From Paracoccus marinaquae (lineage in GTDB: Bacteria; Pseudomonadota; Alphaproteobacteria; Rhodobacterales; Rhodobacteraceae), in assembly GCF_018860165.1 (NCBI RefSeq), contig NZ_JAHKNG010000005.1:1-64000 (forward strand): a DNA stretch of 64,000 nucleotides, written 5' to 3'. A program made the translations under genes and the position numbers. The notes beneath the pieces are model-generated. The model worked only from the letters and a program-made list of their open reading frames with translations, did no database searches and had not been told where the DNA came from. How positions within the stretch are numbered: the stretch's first letter is position 1; each line of letters starts with the position of its first letter. Shown here one piece after another: positions 25,616-33,679 of the stretch.

Positions 25616-26277
25616 ACCAGCCTCGCGGCCTCGCGCCGCGCGAAGGGCTTCATCCGCGCCCCGTGCCGGTCGAGGAAGGCGCGGACCCGGGGCGCGTCGC
25701 GCCGCGACAGGTCGCGCAGCCACCAGGCGACGGCCTTCTGGATGAACCATTCGGGCTCGCCCGCCAGCCGCGCGGCCCAGCCGAGGATACGCTCGCGCCG
25801 GTCCAGATCGACGGACTTCGGGTTATTCATCTTGGCCCAGGGCAGGGTGCCGACCAGTACGGCCCGCCGCGCCCAGGGGTTCGGGTGGTCAAGCCAGGTC
25901 TCGACCTCGTCCAGCCGCGCGGGATCGGCGACCAGCCGCTTCTGCCCGGCGATCATGGCCTGATCGGCGATGGCCCAGCCGTCGAAATCGGGCACCCATG
26001 AGGCGATCAGCCGCCAGACCGCCGCGTCGGGCCGGATGCGCGCCTGGGTCAGCAGCTTGGCGGCCGCGATCCGCGCCTCGTGCACATCGCTCTGCCACAG
26101 ATCGTCGGCCAGCGTGATCCGGCCGTCGAGGTCGCGGTCGGACCGCCAGACCTTCACCAGCGCGTGAATCTGCGGATTGGTCACGCCCAGATACAGCCGG
26201 CCGGCCTTGTGATAGCCGGCCATCTTTGCGGCCCTGTCGGGATCGGCCAGATCGGCCAGCGCATCCAGTTCGGTCAT
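25603..26277 (-). CDS. DNA alkylation repair protein (AlkD-like HEAT-repeat glycosylase)
   Basis: 224 aa from the Met at 26277 (230 if the Met at 26295 is used). Tandem HEAT-like helix pairs run across the whole length. The segments [57 protein letters not shown] and [26 protein letters not shown] are AlkC/AlkD-type features; the Trp-rich [13 protein letters not shown] helix lines the lesion-binding cleft. It probably excises 3- and 7-alkyl purines by family knowledge. It stands alone, convergent with the lipoprotein gene, with no adaptive-response genes around it. Confidence 0.8.
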   Translation of the reverse strand: MTELDALADLADPDRAAKMAGYHKAGRLYLGVTNPQIHALVKVWRSDRDLDGRITLADDLWQSDVHEARIAAAKLLTQARIRPDAAVWRLIASWVPDFDGWAIADQAMIAGQKRLVADPARLDEVETWLDHPNPWARRAVLVGTLPWAKMNNPKSVDLDRRERILGWAARLAGEPEWFIQKAVAWWLRDLSRRDAPRVRAFLDRHGARMKPFARREAARLVQDL

Positions 26278-26393
26278 CTGCGGTTCCTTCTTCACGCGCC
26301 GGTTCTAGGAACTGGCGGCGGCGGGCTCAAGAAGACGGTGGCAGCGCCATGACGGGGGCGCTAGAAGGGCCGTGCAATCCAGAAGGTGTCTCC

Positions 26394-27725
26394 ATGTCGC
26401 ATTCAGCCGAACCCCGTCCGATGACCTCGCGCCGCAGCAATGCGCTGAAGGGTGAGGCGCTGGTGCCGGGCGACAAGTCGATCAGCCACCGGGCGCTGAT
26501 CCTTGGCGCGCTGGCGGTGGGCGAGACCCGGATCACCGGCCTTCTGGAGGGCGAGGACGTGCTGGACACGGCCAAGGCGATGCGGGCTTTTGGCGCCCAG
26601 GTCGAGCGTCTGGGCGAGGGTGAATGGTCGGTGCACGGGGTCGGCGTCGGCGGATTTTCCGAACCCGAAGGGGTGATCGATTGCGGCAATTCCGGCACCG
26701 GCGTGCGGCTGATCATGGGGGCGATGGCGACGACGGCGATCACCGCCACCTTCACCGGCGATGCCAGCCTGTCGCGCCGGCCGATGGCGCGAGTGACCGA
26801 TCCGCTGGCGGAATTCGGCGCCGAGATCACCGCCCGCGAGGGCGGGCGCCTGCCGATTACCATCCGCGGCGCCGAGGATCCGGTGCCGCTGCGCTATCGC
26901 ACGCCGGTCGCCAGCGCCCAGATCAAGTCGGCGGTGCTGCTGGCCGGGCTGAACGCGCCGGGCGAGACGGTGGTGATCGAGGCCGAGCCGACCCGCGACC
27001 ATTCCGAACGCATGCTGGCGGGCTTCGGCGCGCGGATCCGCGCCGAGACCACCGCCGAGGGCCATGTCATCACCCTGACCGGCCGGCCCGAACTGCGCGC
27101 CCAGCCGGTTGCGGTGCCGCGCGATCCCTCGAGCGCGGCCTTTCCGGTGGCGGCGGCGCTGATCGTGCCGGGATCCGGGATCCGCGTGCCGGGGATCAGC
27201 CGCAACCCGACGCGCGACGGCCTTTACGTCACCCTGCAGGAGATGGGCGCCGATATCGCCTTCGAGAACCCGCGCGAGGAAGGCGGCGAGCCGGTCGCCG
27301 ATCTGGTGGTGCGCCACGGGCCGCTGAAGGGCGTCACCGTGCCGGCCGAGCGCGCCGCCAGCATGATCGACGAATTCCCGATCCTGTCGGTGATCGCGGC
27401 CTTCGCCGAGGGACCGACGGTGATGAACGGCGTCGCCGAATTGCGGGTGAAGGAAAGCGACCGGATCGACGCGATGGCGCGCGGGCTGGAAGCCAATGGC
27501 GTCAGGGTCGAGGAGACCCGCGACAGCATGACCGTCCACGGCATGGCGAGGGTGCCCGGCGGCGGCACGGCGGCCAGCCATCTGGACCACCGCATCGCCA
27601 TGTCCTTCCTGGTCCTCGGGCTGGCGACGGAACACCCGGTCGGCATCGACGACGGCGCCCCGATCGCCACCTCGTTTCCGGACTTCCTGCCGCTGATGCG
27701 GAAGCTGGGCGCCGATCTGGGCTGA
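26394..27725 (+). CDS. aroA: 3-phosphoshikimate 1-carboxyvinyltransferase (EPSP synthase)
   Basis: 443 aa. It joins PEP and shikimate-3-phosphate in aromatic amino-acid synthesis. [36 protein letters not shown], and the C-terminal [15 protein letters not shown] are the three hallmark segments. Gly-to-Ala changes known for glyphosate-tolerant class II enzymes cannot be called safely by eye. The start at 26394 is chosen from AAGGTG upstream and the [14 protein letters not shown] head typical of rhodobacter AroA. It is monocistronic; a GC-rich stem at 27740-27758 follows. Confidence 0.95.
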   Translation: MSHSAEPRPMTSRRSNALKGEALVPGDKSISHRALILGALAVGETRITGLLEGEDVLDTAKAMRAFGAQVERLGEGEWSVHGVGVGGFSEPEGVIDCGNSGTGVRLIMGAMATTAITATFTGDASLSRRPMARVTDPLAEFGAEITAREGGRLPITIRGAEDPVPLRYRTPVASAQIKSAVLLAGLNAPGETVVIEAEPTRDHSERMLAGFGARIRAETTAEGHVITLTGRPELRAQPVAVPRDPSSAAFPVAAALIVPGSGIRVPGISRNPTRDGLYVTLQEMGADIAFENPREEGGEPVADLVVRHGPLKGVTVPAERAASMIDEFPILSVIAAFAEGPTVMNGVAELRVKESDRIDAMARGLEANGVRVEETRDSMTVHGMARVPGGGTAASHLDHRIAMSFLVLGLATEHPVGIDDGAPIATSFPDFLPLMRKLGADLG

Positions 27726-27739
27726 GCCGGCGGGCTCGG

Positions 27740-27758
27740 CGCCGGGATCTGCCCGGCG
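27740..27758. terminator. Stem-loop between convergent aroA and tctA
   Basis: CGCCGGG (27740-27746) pairs with CCCGGCG (27752-27758) around ATCTG, between two convergent stops. It lacks U-runs. Confidence 0.4.
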
Positions 27759-27760
27759 GA

Positions 27761-29272
27761 TCAGTCGCCGGGCGTTTCGAGCCGTGAGGGGATCGCGGAG
27801 CCGCGCCGCGACAGCCACAAGGACAGCACCAGAAAGCCGGCGGTCAGCAGGTAGATGACATTGGCGATGGGGCTTTGCAGCAGGATGGTGAAGTCCCCGC
27901 CCGAAATCGACAGCGCCCGGCGCAGGTTGTTCTCCATGTCCATGCCCAGAAGCAGGCCGAGGACCACCGGCACCAGCGAGAAATCCAGCTTGCGCAGCAC
28001 GAAGCCGAGGATGCCGAAGCCGACCATCACCAGAAGGTCGAAGGCGGCATGCGTGATCGCATAGACGCCCAGATAGCTGATCGCCACGACCAAGGGCATC
28101 AGCCCCCATGCCGGCAGGCCGAGGACGCGGGTGAACAGGCCGATCAGCGGCAGGTTCAGGATCAGCAGCACGAAATTCGCCAGATACAGCGCCGCGACAA
28201 GCCCCCAGACCAGATCCGGGCTGCGCTCGAACAGCAACGGCCCGGGCTGGATGTTCAGCGAGATCAGCATGGCCAGCATCACCGCCGTGGTGCCCGACCC
28301 CGGCACGCCGAGGGTCAGCATCGGGATCAGCGCGCCGCCGCTGGCGGCGTTGTTGCCGGCCTCGGGGGCGGCGACGCCGCGCGGATCGCCATCGCCAAAG
28401 GTGCCCTTGTCGCTCAGCCGTTTCTCGAAGCTGTAGGACATCACCGCCCCCAGCGAGGCGCCGGCGCCGGGCAGGATGCCGGCGATGAAGCCGATGACCG
28501 AGCCGCGCAGCGAGGCGCCGATCCCCTCTTTCACCCGGGTCAGGCGCGGAAACACCCGGCCCGGCGGGACCAGACCGCCGCCATGCGCCTTTTCTTCAAG
28601 GAAGAACAGGATCTCGGACAGGGCGAACAGCCCGACCAGCGCCACGATCGGATCGAAGCCGTCATAGAGGTTGAAGCTGCCGAAGGTATAGCGCGCCACC
28701 CCGGTCGAGGGGTCGAGGCCGACAGTGCCCAGCATCAGCCCCAGCAGCGCCGCCAGCAGCGTCTTGCGCGGATCGCTGCCGCTGATGCCGCCGATGGTGG
28801 CGAAGGCCATGACGTAAAGGGCGAAATAATCCGCCGGGCCGAAATAGATCGCGGCCTTGGCCAGCATCGGCGCGAACAGCGTCAGCCCGATCGTGGCCAG
28901 CGTTGCGCCGATGAACGAGGCCACGCCCGAGATCGCCAGCGCATCCGCGGCCTGCCCCTTGCGGGCCATCGGATAGCCGTCGAGCGTGGTCATGATCGCC
29001 GGCTCGTCGCCCGGAATGTTCAGAAGGATCGCGCTGATCCGCCCGCCATACATGCAGCCGTAATAGACCGCCGACAGCAGGATCATCGACGAGGTGGCAT
29101 CCAGCCCGAAGGCGAAGGTCAGCGGGATCAGGATCGCCACGCCATTGACCGGGCCCAGGCCAGGCAGCGCGCCGATCAGCGTGCCGGCGAAGCAGCCCGC
29201 GACGATCAGCACCAGATTGATCGGCAGGGCGGCGACGGCGAACCCGTCCCAGAGCAGCGAAAGAATGTCCAT
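27761..29272 (-). CDS. tctA: Tripartite tricarboxylate transporter, large permease TctA
   Basis: 503 aa with about 11-12 membrane segments. GCFAGTLIGALPGLGPVNGVAILIPLTFA, GAFAPGAGASL-type segments and SNLTLG-like GALIPMLTLGVPGSGTTAVMLAML are the conserved TctA motifs. It is the channel-forming subunit driven by the ion gradient. The ATG at 29272 lies one base after the tctB stop; a TTG at 29281 would lengthen it by three residues. Third structural gene of a minus-strand unit gntR-tctC-tctB-tctA. Confidence 0.92.
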   Translation of the reverse strand: MDILSLLWDGFAVAALPINLVLIVAGCFAGTLIGALPGLGPVNGVAILIPLTFAFGLDATSSMILLSAVYYGCMYGGRISAILLNIPGDEPAIMTTLDGYPMARKGQAADALAISGVASFIGATLATIGLTLFAPMLAKAAIYFGPADYFALYVMAFATIGGISGSDPRKTLLAALLGLMLGTVGLDPSTGVARYTFGSFNLYDGFDPIVALVGLFALSEILFFLEEKAHGGGLVPPGRVFPRLTRVKEGIGASLRGSVIGFIAGILPGAGASLGAVMSYSFEKRLSDKGTFGDGDPRGVAAPEAGNNAASGGALIPMLTLGVPGSGTTAVMLAMLISLNIQPGPLLFERSPDLVWGLVAALYLANFVLLILNLPLIGLFTRVLGLPAWGLMPLVVAISYLGVYAITHAAFDLLVMVGFGILGFVLRKLDFSLVPVVLGLLLGMDMENNLRRALSISGGDFTILLQSPIANVIYLLTAGFLVLSLWLSRRGSAIPSRLETPGD

Positions 29273-29273
29273 G

Positions 29274-29705
29274 TCAGCCAAACCATGAGCCGATGAGCGG
29301 CAGGGGCAGGCCCATCAGCCGGTCGAACAGCAGATAAAGTCCCGGTGCGGCCAGCGCGGCCATCAGCAGCCCGCGCAGGGGCGGCGCGCCCATCAGCAGG
29401 CCCAGCCCGAGGATCGCGGAAAATGTCGCCGGCACGAAGCCGAAAGGCTCAAGCAGCAGTGCATAGCCCAGCAGGATGGTGATGGCGGCCGCCTGCCGCA
29501 AAAGCCCCGCGCGCCCCGCCCAGACCGCGTCATGCCGCGGCCAGATCAGCAGCGACAGGCCAAGGATCACAGCCGGAATGCCGATCACGCGCGGGAAGAT
29601 TGCAGGCCCCAGCGGATCGCCGAAGCCTGCGGTATATCCTGCCGACAGCCAGACATAGCCGGCCGCCAGCAGGAAGAAGAACAGGCCCGAGAGCCGGTCG
29701 CTCAC
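29274..29705 (-). CDS. tctB: Tripartite tricarboxylate transporter, small permease TctB
   Basis: 143 aa with four hydrophobic helices (LSGLFFFLLAAGYVWL, GPAIFPRVIGIPAVILGLSLLIW, AAAITILLGYALLL, and a C-terminal pair), the TctB layout. A GTG at 29705 overlaps the stop of tctC by GTGA, which gives the start; the open frame further upstream lies inside tctC. It pairs with TctA in the inner membrane. Confidence 0.85.
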   Translation of the reverse strand: MSDRLSGLFFFLLAAGYVWLSAGYTAGFGDPLGPAIFPRVIGIPAVILGLSLLIWPRHDAVWAGRAGLLRQAAAITILLGYALLLEPFGFVPATFSAILGLGLLMGAPPLRGLLMAALAAPGLYLLFDRLMGLPLPLIGSWFG

Positions 29706-30667
29706 TGAATGACCCCGATCTCGCGCGAGATATTGGCCATCTGTTCGTTCTGTTCGGCGACATAGTCGTTGAACTCGTCGCCGCCGCGCCAGATCGGTTC
29801 CAGCCCGCTGGCCCGGGCGGTTTCCTGCCACGCCGCGCTGTCATAGAGCGTCTTCAGCTTCTCGACCCAGGCGTTGTAATCGTCATCGCTGACGCCGCCG
29901 CCGGTATAGAAGCCGCGCCAGTTGTAGCCGGTCACCTCATAGCCCTGCGATTTCGCCGTGGGCAGGTCGGGGAAGGCCGAGATCGGCTCGTCCGACAGCA
30001 CCGCCAGCACCCGGATGTCGCCGGATTCGACAAAGCCCTTGATCTCGCCCAGATCGGTCGAGACGAGGCCGACCTGGCCGCCCATCATCTGCGTGACCGC
30101 CGGGCTGCCGCCGTCGAACTGCACCCAGCGGATCTGCTCCAGCGCCTCGACGCCGCCGGCCTCGGCCAGCAGCAGCAGGCGGATATGGTCCCAGCCGCCG
30201 GCGCCCGAGGACCCCGAGGTGACGACCGAGGTCGGGTCTGCCTTCAGCCGCCCCAGCAGATCGTCCAGCGTCTGAATGTCGCTGTCCTTGGCGACGGCGA
30301 TCACGCCGACATCGGCCCCCAGCATCGCCAGCCAGCGCATCTGGTCGACGCCGCCGGGATATTTGCCCTGCGCGATCTGGGTGATGCCGACGGTCGAGGT
30401 GGCGACCAGCAGATCGCCGTCATCGGCGCGCTTGCCGGCGACATTGGCGAAGGCCACGGCGCCCACGCCGCCCGGCATGTTGGTGACCTGCACATTGCCC
30501 TCGACCAGCCCTTCCGCCGACAGCAGCCGGCCGACCTCGCGGCAGGTGAAATCCCATCCGCCGCCGGGATCGGCCGGCGCGATGCATTCCGCCGCCATGG
30601 CCGGCACGGCGAACAGCATCGCCGCCCCCAGCCCCGCAGCCCTCAGTCCGCTCAGTTTCAGGATCAT
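29702..30667 (-). CDS. tctC: Tripartite tricarboxylate transporter, periplasmic binding protein TctC
   Basis: 321 aa, signal peptide (LGAAMLFAVPAMAAE), then the Bug/TctC fold: ECIAPADPGGGWDFTCREVGRLL is the ligand-loop signature where the first two loops close on a carboxylate, and VATSTVGITQIAQGKYPGGVDQMRWLAMLG follows. It captures a carboxylic acid for TctAB. Located 33 bp downstream of gntR and coupled to tctB. Ligand is unknown; context suggests a branched hydroxy-dicarboxylate. Confidence 0.92.
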   Translation of the reverse strand: MILKLSGLRAAGLGAAMLFAVPAMAAECIAPADPGGGWDFTCREVGRLLSAEGLVEGNVQVTNMPGGVGAVAFANVAGKRADDGDLLVATSTVGITQIAQGKYPGGVDQMRWLAMLGADVGVIAVAKDSDIQTLDDLLGRLKADPTSVVTSGSSGAGGWDHIRLLLLAEAGGVEALEQIRWVQFDGGSPAVTQMMGGQVGLVSTDLGEIKGFVESGDIRVLAVLSDEPISAFPDLPTAKSQGYEVTGYNWRGFYTGGGVSDDDYNAWVEKLKTLYDSAAWQETARASGLEPIWRGGDEFNDYVAEQNEQMANISREIGVIQ

Positions 30668-30700
30668 CCTTGTTCTCCCTGGTTGTTGGATGCTTGTCTC

Positions 30701-31381
30701 TTATCGCCCGATCACGCCACGGCGGCCCATGAAGCGGCGGGCGTCCTCGATCGTTTCCAGTACTTCCTCGCGCACCGACGCCGAATGGGCAAGCACGGCG
30801 CGCGCCGCGCCCTCGCCGTCGCCCGCGCAGATCAGATCGAGGATCTCGCTGTGTTCGCGATGCGTGACCTGCCGCCCCTCGGCCGAGGAAAACGTCAGCC
30901 AGCGCGCCCGCAACGCCCTGAGGGTCACGTCCTGCATCGCCGCGACGATGCAGCGGTTGCGGGACAGGGCGGCGCAGCGGACATGGAAATCCAGCGCCAT
31001 GTCCAGCCAGCGTTCGGGCGTGAACTCGTCATGGCTGAAATTGATGCTGTTGCGGATGGCATCGGTTTCCTCGGGCGTGGCCAGCCGCGCGGCCAGCCGT
31101 ACCGCTGCGGGCTCGACGATGTCGCGGCAGGCGAAGGCCTCCTCGATCTCGGCCACATCAAAGGGCGCGATGGCATAGCTGCGCCCCTCGCGCACCACCA
31201 GCCCGTCGCGCAGCAGGTGGAACAGCGCCTCGCGGATCGGCGTGCGCGAGACCTCGAACTGCTGTTCCAGCGCGCGTTCGCTGACCGGCTCGCCCGGCAG
31301 CAGTTCCAGCGACAGGATCGCGAAACGCAGCCTGGACAGCAGGTCCCGATCCTCGCCGTGATGCGCGGCAATTGCGGTCAT
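30701..31381 (-). CDS. GntR-family regulator, FCD (FadR-type) subfamily
   Basis: 226 aa. Winged helix at residues about 8-75 (LRFAILSLELLPGEPVSERALEQQFEVSRTPIREALFHLLRDGLV), then an all-helical FCD ligand domain with the metal-ligand pattern DxxFH (ALDFHVRCAALS) and later EHSEIL. The ATG at 31381 is taken since known FCD proteins begin shortly before the helix-turn-helix; a long frame upstream overlaps the divergent lyase. A TGGTATACCA operator lies 19 bp in front. It likely represses its own tct operon and the divergent lyase operon until the transported acid or a derivative binds. Confidence 0.9.
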   Translation of the reverse strand: MTAIAAHHGEDRDLLSRLRFAILSLELLPGEPVSERALEQQFEVSRTPIREALFHLLRDGLVVREGRSYAIAPFDVAEIEEAFACRDIVEPAAVRLAARLATPEETDAIRNSINFSHDEFTPERWLDMALDFHVRCAALSRNRCIVAAMQDVTLRALRARWLTFSSAEGRQVTHREHSEILDLICAGDGEGAARAVLAHSASVREEVLETIEDARRFMGRRGVIGR

Positions 31382-31396
31382 TGACGCCTCCCTTGT

Positions 31397-31412
31397 TGCT
31401 GGTATACCAACA
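31397..31412. promoter_or_regulatory. Operator for the GntR/FCD regulator
   Basis: The core TGGTATACCA (31400-31409) is a perfect 10-bp palindrome, of the TGGTnnACCA type used by FCD regulators. It lies between gntR-tctCBA and the divergent lyase/CoA-transferase operon, 19 bp from the gntR start and 50 bp from the lyase start. Confidence 0.65.
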
Positions 31413-31459
31413 TGGAATTCAATTGCAACGCCATTTGTCGCCAGCAAGGGGAGGACAGG

Positions 31460-32413
31460 ATGGGCCGCAGGATCGCGGGCTTTCCCGAACAGGCCGTCAT
31501 CACCGAGGTCGGCCCGCGCGACGGGCTGCAATCCGAGCCGGTCTTCGTGCCGACGGCGCAGAAGATCGCGCTGATCCAGTCGTTGCTGGATGCCGGGCTG
31601 CGGCGGTTCGAGATCACCTCCTTCGTCTCGCCCCGCGCGGTGCCGCAGATGCAGGACGCGGCCGAGGTGATGGCCGCCTTCCGCCAGCGCCGGGACGCGC
31701 ATCTGACCGCGCTGGTCCCGAACACGCGCGGCGCCGCGGCGGCGATCGAGGCGGGGGTGGATGCGATGGTGCTGTTCGCCTCGGCCTCGGAAAGCCACAA
31801 CCTGAAGAACGTGAACCGCCCGCGCGCCGAATCGCTGCGCGGCTTTGCCGAGATCGCGAAGCTGGCCGAGGGCACGGGCGTGGCGCTGCAGGGCGCCATC
31901 GCCACCGCCTTCGGTTGCCCCTTCGAGGGCGATGTGGCGGTGCGGGCGGTGGTCGATCAGGCCAGGGCCTACCGCGACCTCGGCATGCGCTTCATCACCC
32001 TTGGCGACACCACCGGCATGGCCACCCCGGCGCTGGTGATCGAATGGCTGCGGGCGCTGACGACTGAACTGCCCGATGTCGATTTTTCGCTGCATTTCCA
32101 CAATACCCGCGGCGTCGGGCTGGCCTGCGCCTATGCCGGCCTGTCGCAGGGTGCGCGGTATTTCGAATCCAGCATCGGCGGTCTGGGCGGTTGTCCCTTC
32201 GTGCCGCGCGCCACCGGCAATGTCCCGACCGAGGATCTGGCCTATCTGTTCCACGAATCCGGCGTCGCAACGGGCACCGATCCGGATCTGCTGATCCGGG
32301 CCGCGCAACTGGCCGAGCGGATCATCGGCCGCGAATTGCCGGGCCAGATCATGAAGGCCGGCCCGCGTCTGAGGACCGCCCCCATGGACAGCGTGAGGAC
32401 CGCCAATGGCTGA
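31460..32413 (+). CDS. Hydroxymethylglutaryl-CoA lyase-like enzyme
   Basis: 317 aa TIM barrel of the HMGL family. The N-terminal EVGPRDGLQ carries the Arg/Asp active-site pair, ITLGDTTGMA the metal-site region, HFHNTRGVGLA the metal histidines, and SIGGLGGCPFVPRATGNVPTED the flexible catalytic-cysteine loop. It splits HMG-CoA to acetyl-CoA and acetoacetate, or a near homologue of that substrate. GGGGAGGACAGG precedes the ATG. It overlaps the CoA-transferase gene by 8 bp. The loop carries FVPRATG where canonical HMG-CoA lyases have YAKGASG, so a variant substrate is possible. Confidence 0.85.
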   Translation: MGRRIAGFPEQAVITEVGPRDGLQSEPVFVPTAQKIALIQSLLDAGLRRFEITSFVSPRAVPQMQDAAEVMAAFRQRRDAHLTALVPNTRGAAAAIEAGVDAMVLFASASESHNLKNVNRPRAESLRGFAEIAKLAEGTGVALQGAIATAFGCPFEGDVAVRAVVDQARAYRDLGMRFITLGDTTGMATPALVIEWLRALTTELPDVDFSLHFHNTRGVGLACAYAGLSQGARYFESSIGGLGGCPFVPRATGNVPTEDLAYLFHESGVATGTDPDLLIRAAQLAERIIGRELPGQIMKAGPRLRTAPMDSVRTANG

Positions 32414-33608
32414 GATCCCGAACGGCCCGCTGGTGGGCCTGCGCGTCATCGACCTGACCCGCGTGCTGTCGGGCCCGTTCTGCACCATGATCCTGGGCGA
32501 TCTGGGCGCCGACGTGGTCAAGATCGAGCCGCCCAAGGGTGACCCGGTGCGCGGGCAGGGCACGATGACCGACGGCCATTCGGGCTATTTCGCCGGCTTC
32601 AACCGCAACAAGCGCTCGGTCGTGCTGGATCTCTACAGCGAGGCGGGCAGGACGGTGCTGCGCCGCCTGCTGGCGGATGCCGATGTGCTGGTCGAGAATT
32701 TCCGCCCCGGCACATTGGACAAGCTGGGCCTGAGCGCGGCCGCGCTGAAGGATCTGAACCCGCGCCTGATCGTGGCCAGCGTGAACGGCTATGGCAGCAC
32801 CGGCCCCCATGCCGACCGCCCGGCCTTCGACTTCATCGCCCAGGCGATGAGCGGTTTCATGGGCGTGAATGGCGAAGCCGACGGCCCGCCGATGCGCGCC
32901 GCCCCCCCGATCAGCGATCTGGTGGCGGGCATCTATGCCGCGGTCGGCATTCTGGCCGCCGTGATCGGGCGCGACGGGACGGGCAGGGGCCAGACGGTCG
33001 AGGTGGCGATGGTCAACGGGCTTCTGAGCCTGATGGCCTATATCGCCTCGGAATATTTCGCCACGGACAGGGTGCCGCCGCGCACCGGCAACGATCATCC
33101 GCTGGTCTATCCCTACGGGCTGTTCCGCTGCTCGGACGGGCAGATCGCGGTGGCCAATTCGCATGACCAGATCCTGCGGCGTTTCCTCGATACGCTGGAT
33201 CTGGGCTGGGTCATGTCGGACCCGCGCTATGACAGCAACCCCAAGCGCATGGCCGCCCGCAACGAGCTGCGCGATCTGATCGACAGCCGCATGGCCGGCA
33301 AGCCGCGCGACCATTGGCTGGAGGTGCTGAACGTGGCGGGCGTGCCCTGCGGCGTGGTGCAGGATCTGGGGCAGGTCGCGGCCGACCCGCAGATCGCCGC
33401 CCAGCAGATGGTGATCGAGACGCCATGGCAGGACGGCCCGTCCTTGCGGGTTCTGGGCTTTCCGATCAAGCTGGGCGGGACGCCCTGCGCCATCCGCCAC
33501 CCGGTCCCGCGCCTCGGTGGCAACACGGCCGAGGTGCTGGCGGCGGCCGGCTTCAGCGCCGAGGAGATCGCGGGTCTGGCCGCGTCCGGCAGCATCGCAA
33601 CGGATTGA
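32406..33608 (+). CDS. CaiB/BaiF-family (class III) CoA-transferase
   Basis: 400 aa. GLRVIDLTRVLSGPFCTMILGDLGADVVKIE and the catalytic-Asp region GYGSTGPHADRPAFDFIAQAMSGFM fit formyl-CoA transferase-type enzymes, in which the Asp forms an acyl anhydride. It is translationally coupled to the lyase. A CaiB-type transferase beside an HMG-CoA lyase suggests succinate-HMG CoA-transferase (SUGCT-like) activity: charging of the imported acid with CoA before cleavage. Direct evidence of the acceptor is lacking. Confidence 0.85.
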   Translation: MAEIPNGPLVGLRVIDLTRVLSGPFCTMILGDLGADVVKIEPPKGDPVRGQGTMTDGHSGYFAGFNRNKRSVVLDLYSEAGRTVLRRLLADADVLVENFRPGTLDKLGLSAAALKDLNPRLIVASVNGYGSTGPHADRPAFDFIAQAMSGFMGVNGEADGPPMRAAPPISDLVAGIYAAVGILAAVIGRDGTGRGQTVEVAMVNGLLSLMAYIASEYFATDRVPPRTGNDHPLVYPYGLFRCSDGQIAVANSHDQILRRFLDTLDLGWVMSDPRYDSNPKRMAARNELRDLIDSRMAGKPRDHWLEVLNVAGVPCGVVQDLGQVAADPQIAAQQMVIETPWQDGPSLRVLGFPIKLGGTPCAIRHPVPRLGGNTAEVLAAAGFSAEEIAGLAASGSIATD

Positions 33609-33679
33609 GCCGCAATCGCGGGGCCGGATGGCGCGAATCCGACGGCCGGAGCCATCCCGCGGGCCGGGTTCCGGGGCGA

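Noticed and set aside
29274..29831. Longer tctB reading frame starting at 29831
   Set aside because: The extra part lies inside tctC and is Arg-rich noise; the GTG at 29705 overlaps the tctC stop as usual for coupled genes.
31382..32563. N-terminal extension of the GntR regulator through the lyase gene
   Set aside because: The known fold starts shortly after the ATG at 31381; the extension is the antisense of the lyase.
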